From Byssovorax sp. (GTDB lineage: Bacteria; Myxococcota_A; Polyangia; Polyangiales; Polyangiaceae), in NCBI GenBank assembly GCA_025362495.1, contig JANYGI010000042.1:62001-126000 (forward strand): a stretch of 64,000 bases of DNA. Reading direction: 5' to 3'. Position numbers and translations under genes: made by a program. Shown here piece by piece: positions 62,909 to 64,000 of the stretch (position 1 is its first letter; each line of letters starts with the position of its first letter). Under the pieces are notes generated by a model. That model ran no database searches. It saw only the letters and a list, made by a program, of their open reading frames with translations, and was not told the origin of the DNA.

Positions 62909-63609
62909 TGCGCTCATCACTCGCCTTCGTCTTCTGCCTCTCGGCGCTCTCCCCCGCGTGCACGCAGCCCGATCCTCACGTGGTGGCCTCCCCGCAACCG
63001 TCGCTCTCGCTCGCGCCCACCGCGACGCTCCCGCCCTCCGCTGCGCCGACCGCGCCTCCCTCCCCCTCGGTGTCCGCGGCGGCCTCTGCCTTCGTCCCCT
63101 CCCCTGCTCCTCCGAAGGGGGCTTGTGGCCCGACGCACGTCGTCGTCGCGGGCGAGACGCTCGCGGGCCTCGCCAGGGCTTGCTACGGCGGGCGCGCCTG
63201 TGCCGATCTGCTCAGCCGGAAGAATGCCCTCATCAGCTCGACGCTCCGGCTCGGCCAATCGCTCACCACACCGCCTCTCCGGGATCTCGCCCCCTGCGCG
63301 CCGGCCGAGGTGTGCGGCCCCCTCCACGCGGCGCACGCAGCCTTCCTCGAAGCTCAGGCCTTCACCGAGCACTCGACTGTCGCGCCCGCGGCCGCCTCAC
63401 CGCACCTCGACGAGACAACCCGCCTCCTCGAGGCCGCGCTCCAGGCTGCCGAGGCGAAGAAGATCTCGCGACCGAAGAGCCAGCTCAGGGCCGCGATCGC
63501 CGAGATCGCCTCGCTGCGCGCCGGATCCTGCGGCGAGCCCGGCTATTGCGAGAGCACGTTCCACCAGCACCTCGTGTTCGCGCTGGAGACGCTCGCCCGG
63601 GAGCCATGA
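62908..63609 (+). CDS. Lipoprotein with LysM-like domain
   Basis: 233 residues from the ATG at 62908, overlapping the previous stop (TGATG; a GTG at 62905 is also in frame). Signal peptide with lipobox-like ALSPAC, a long Pro/Ser/Ala linker, then HVVVAGETLAGLARACYGG with N and L at later LysM positions (LLSRKNALISSTLRLGQSL), a fold that binds peptidoglycan. Four extra Cys in the domain suggest a disulfide. A helical region and Cys-Gly tail finish it. With its partner it may sense or bind the cell wall. Confidence 0.72.
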   Translation: MRSSLAFVFCLSALSPACTQPDPHVVASPQPSLSLAPTATLPPSAAPTAPPSPSVSAAASAFVPSPAPPKGACGPTHVVVAGETLAGLARACYGGRACADLLSRKNALISSTLRLGQSLTTPPLRDLAPCAPAEVCGPLHAAHAAFLEAQAFTEHSTVAPAAASPHLDETTRLLEAALQAAEAKKISRPKSQLRAAIAEIASLRAGSCGEPGYCESTFHQHLVFALETLAREP

Positions 63610-63911
63610 GGGGCGCGCGGCCGGGCTCCTCGCGATCGGGTCCGGCGCAGGCAGGGCCTCGGGTGCTCGCCCTGGTTTCACACTCCTCATCTCGACCTGG
63701 CCGGCACGGAAGCGAAGGGAGGAGAGCCCGCGGCCGCGCGCCGGCGTCGAAAGGCAACCGTCCAGGCTCAGCGGCGCGCGGCGCTCGCGCTCACGGCCGG
63801 CGGACGAAGTACAAGGCGCTCCGCGGCGAGGCACAGTCGGTCGGCGACGACACGAGGATGTGCTCGTTCCACGCGGAGGGCGCGGCACGGGGGGTATCAT
63901 CGAGGGTCAAC
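63610..63911. other. 302-base intergenic region, no feature seen
   Basis: Gap between the LysM-like lipoprotein gene and the convergent partial gene at the right edge. I see no convincing gene, repeat or terminator in it. Confidence 0.35.
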
Positions 63912-64000
63912 TCACGTGGCGCAACCGGGGCTCGTCGAGGCCACGGAGGTGAGAACGATGGAGACGCCGAAGTGATCGGAGAGCGACCGATCGGGAGCGG
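63912..64000 (-). CDS. C-terminus of an endonuclease/exonuclease/phosphatase-family protein (partial)
   Basis: Only the last 28 codons are in the window, read on the minus strand from its right edge and stopping at 63912-63914. The tail reads PDRSLSDHFGVSIVL and then a short Ser/Thr/Ala end. The SDHFGV stretch is the conserved catalytic Asp-His motif at the C-terminus of the Mg2+-dependent EEP fold (endonucleases, sphingomyelinases, phosphatases). Too little is visible for a specific activity. Confidence 0.5.
   Translation of the reverse strand, partial: APDRSLSDHFGVSIVLTSVASTSPGCAT

Overview
The window reads as one chromosomal segment of a GC-rich, Gram-negative, large-genome bacterium, most likely a myxobacterium of the Polyangia type. 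The grounds are strong G/C bias at third codon positions, many sensor kinases, long secreted or lipoprotein genes with Cys-rich repeats, a DUF1592/DUF1552 pair, a minor-pilin/PilY1 operon and an ECF sigma factor with a membrane tail. This is inference from gene content; no rRNA or tRNA gene is present to confirm it. I see no prophage, insertion sequence, integron or CRISPR array.

Layout. 1-759 is the end of a membrane-anchored parvulin-type prolyl isomerase, followed by two stacked hairpins. 977-2098 (-) is a lipoprotein. 2247-9685 is a tightly overlapping type IV pilus operon: four pseudopilin-like minor pilins, a PilY1-like adhesin and a terminal lipoprotein. 9749-12796 is a glycine-cleavage operon (gcvT, gcvH, gcvPA) without gcvPB. 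13417-22534 is a heavy-metal efflux operon (czcC-, czcB-, czcA-like) running into a histidine kinase and an NtrC-family response regulator. A 25-bp AT-rich palindrome and a -24/-12-like promoter lie just upstream of it, which suggests the regulator at the end of the operon activates its own promoter.

22806-32840 holds an Rpn-like remnant, a ClC channel with CBS domains, a steroid 5-alpha-reductase-like membrane enzyme, a KimA-like potassium transporter, small membrane proteins, a lipoprotein and a multi-PAS histidine kinase. 33109-38761 is an envelope group: a predicted outer-membrane protein, two lipoproteins sharing a CGxNDAII motif, a sigma factor fused to a membrane segment, a membrane protein with a DnaJ-type CxxCxG cluster, a small protein and a low-affinity iron permease-like protein. 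38836-47163 holds an AsmA-like giant, another PAS/GAF kinase and three stress- or envelope-type proteins.

47222-50347 is a second, orphan czcA paralogue with an AT-rich upstream region. 50564-53466 pairs a hybrid histidine kinase with a SAM methyltransferase. 53639-55945 encodes a lipoprotein with five Cys-rich repeats ending in a cupredoxin domain that keeps the type 1 copper ligands. 56000-60626 holds a lipase-like hydrolase, a GNAT acetyltransferase and the DUF1552/DUF1592 pair. 60849-63609 holds a probably frameshifted small gene and a zinc-ribbon/propeller protein overlapping a LysM-like lipoprotein. The last 89 bases are the tail of an endonuclease/exonuclease/phosphatase-like gene entering from the right.

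The most coherent new proposal is the self-regulated metal efflux locus (palindrome, -24/-12 element, czcCBA, kinase, NtrC-type regulator), with a related AT-rich half-site in front of the orphan czcA.
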